Shown here: in pieces, positions 6,197 to 6,909 of the stretch
Layout of the letters: each line of letters opens with the position of its first letter
Position numbering within the stretch: position 1 is the first letter of the stretch
Source: Gemmatimonadota bacterium
GTDB taxonomy: Bacteria > Gemmatimonadota > Gemmatimonadetes > Gemmatimonadales > Gemmatimonadaceae
Length of the DNA: 6,909 nucleotides
Direction of reading: 5' to 3'
Assembly (NCBI GenBank): GCA_947475795.1
Contig: CANJOX010000167.1
Location: forward strand, 1 to 6,909
Made by a program: the position numbers and the translations under genes
Notes under the pieces: model-generated
Seen by the model: the letters and a program-made list of their open reading frames with translations, nothing else
Databases searched by the model: none
Told to the model about the DNA's origin: nothing

Positions 6197-6909
6197 ATGC
6201 GTTGTCACCGTTTGTGGTGTCTGGCCGCCGTCGTCCTCTCCGTGACCCCATGGACGAGTCACGCACAGGGGGCGCACCACTATCAAGCCGACTTCACCGC
6301 GGCGGAGTTGACGGCCCGCCGAGCGCGGCTTTACGACGCCGTGGGCGCGCAGGGGATCGCCATTGTGCAGGGCGCCAGCGGCGTGCCCGGTTTCAGTGTG
6401 TTCCGTCAGTCGAACGACTTCTACTACCTCTCGGGGGTGGAGTCGGCGCACGGCTATCTGCTGCTCAACGGACGCACGCGGACCACCACGCTGTATCTCC
6501 CGCACCGCGACGACGCGCGGGAACGGTCGGAAGGGAAGAGCCTCTCGGCGGAGGACACGACGCTCGTGATGCGCCTCACGGGCGTGGAGCGGGTGCGCGG
6601 GCTGGAGAGTCTCGCATCTGATCTGATCGGTGCTGATCTCATTCGCCCGCCGGCGATGACGGTGTACACGCCGCTCAGCCCGATGGAAACGGGTAACGAC
6701 AGTCGCGACGAACTGCTGGCGGCGCAGGCGCGTGCGGCCAGTGATCCGTGGGATGGCCGCCCGTCGCGGGAGGCGCATTTTGTGCAACTCCTGTCGGCGC
6801 GCTTTCCGCAGTTTGCGGTGCGCGATCTGTCGCCCACGCTCGATGCGATGCGCAGCATCAAGAGCGCCGCCGAGATCGCGCTGATCCGCACGGCGACCCA
6901 ATTGGCGGG
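6197..6909 (+). CDS. Exported Xaa-Pro aminopeptidase-like M24 protein, N-terminal part (3' partial)
   Basis: The first 237 codons of a gene that runs off the right edge. The frame from ATG 6197 is open throughout. A signal peptide (hydrophobic core about residues 7-18, probable cut after SHA at 21-23) indicates export to the periplasm or beyond. Residues about 33-215 form an aminopeptidase P N-terminal (AMP_N) domain, with the hallmark SNDFYYLSGVESAHGYLLLN (72-91) and the LYLPHRDDARERSEG strand and loop. The segment DAMRSIKSAAEIALIRTATQ (216-235) is the typical hinge leading into the M24 metallopeptidase domain, whose metal ligands lie beyond the window. Family members remove N-terminal residues preceding proline. 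There is no Shine-Dalgarno before the ATG and the leader is C-rich. It is divergent from the GH3 operon. The M24 call rests on the N-terminal half only, so catalytic competence is unknown. Confidence 0.87.
   Translation, partial: MRCHRLWCLAAVVLSVTPWTSHAQGAHHYQADFTAAELTARRARLYDAVGAQGIAIVQGASGVPGFSVFRQSNDFYYLSGVESAHGYLLLNGRTRTTTLYLPHRDDARERSEGKSLSAEDTTLVMRLTGVERVRGLESLASDLIGADLIRPPAMTVYTPLSPMETGNDSRDELLAAQARAASDPWDGRPSREAHFVQLLSARFPQFAVRDLSPTLDAMRSIKSAAEIALIRTATQLA

Noticed and set aside
5993..6901. A 302-codon minus-strand open frame opposite the aminopeptidase gene, and a 183-codon plus-strand frame starting at 6070
   Set aside because: Both are Arg-rich shadows. The frame from 6197 encodes a signal peptide and a recognisable AMP_N domain and stays open to the window end.

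Overview
The window is a GC-rich bacterial chromosome segment of ordinary housekeeping and cell-envelope genes. An AdoCbl-dependent ribonucleotide reductase, an MgtA-type ATPase and several exported proteins with Sec or lipoprotein signals, all with high GC at third codon positions, suggest a Gram-negative soil-type lineage. Gemmatimonadota is my tentative guess. There is no tRNA, rRNA, CRISPR array, insertion sequence or phage gene that I can see.

Layout from left to right. The window opens inside the 3' end of nrdJ (+ strand; stop at 356), followed by a strong intrinsic terminator (435-471). A leader of roughly 190 nt precedes mgtA (+; start most likely 664, end 3300), a complete P3B-type Mg2+-transporting ATPase. 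A short convergent gap (3301-3420) separates mgtA from a tightly packed minus-strand operon. In transcription order the operon is an exported NagZ-like GH3 glycosidase (5937-4792), a DUF1810 protein (4781-4302, 10 nt downstream) and a DUF3298-type lipoprotein (4305-3421). The last two overlap in an ATGA stop/start junction. A 259-bp divergent intergenic region (5938-6196) then leads to the 5' part of an exported Xaa-Pro aminopeptidase-like M24 gene (+; from 6197, running off the window end).

The P-type ATPase and NrdJ are independent units divided by the terminator. The GH3/DUF1810/DUF3298 operon looks like one expression unit with two envelope-directed products, plausibly linked to cell-wall sugars because NagZ-type enzymes and DUF3298 domains both have peptidoglycan connections. 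That link is inference.

No clearly new system is visible. The least explained structure is the divergent control region. Both flanking genes have C-rich leaders lacking a Shine-Dalgarno. There is a 7-bp inverted repeat abutting a -10-like box on the GH3 side, and on the aminopeptidase side four CGATCC units spaced 10, 11 and 11 bp, close to one helical turn. The unusual operon composition, with a DUF1810 protein between two exported proteins, is the second point worth following.
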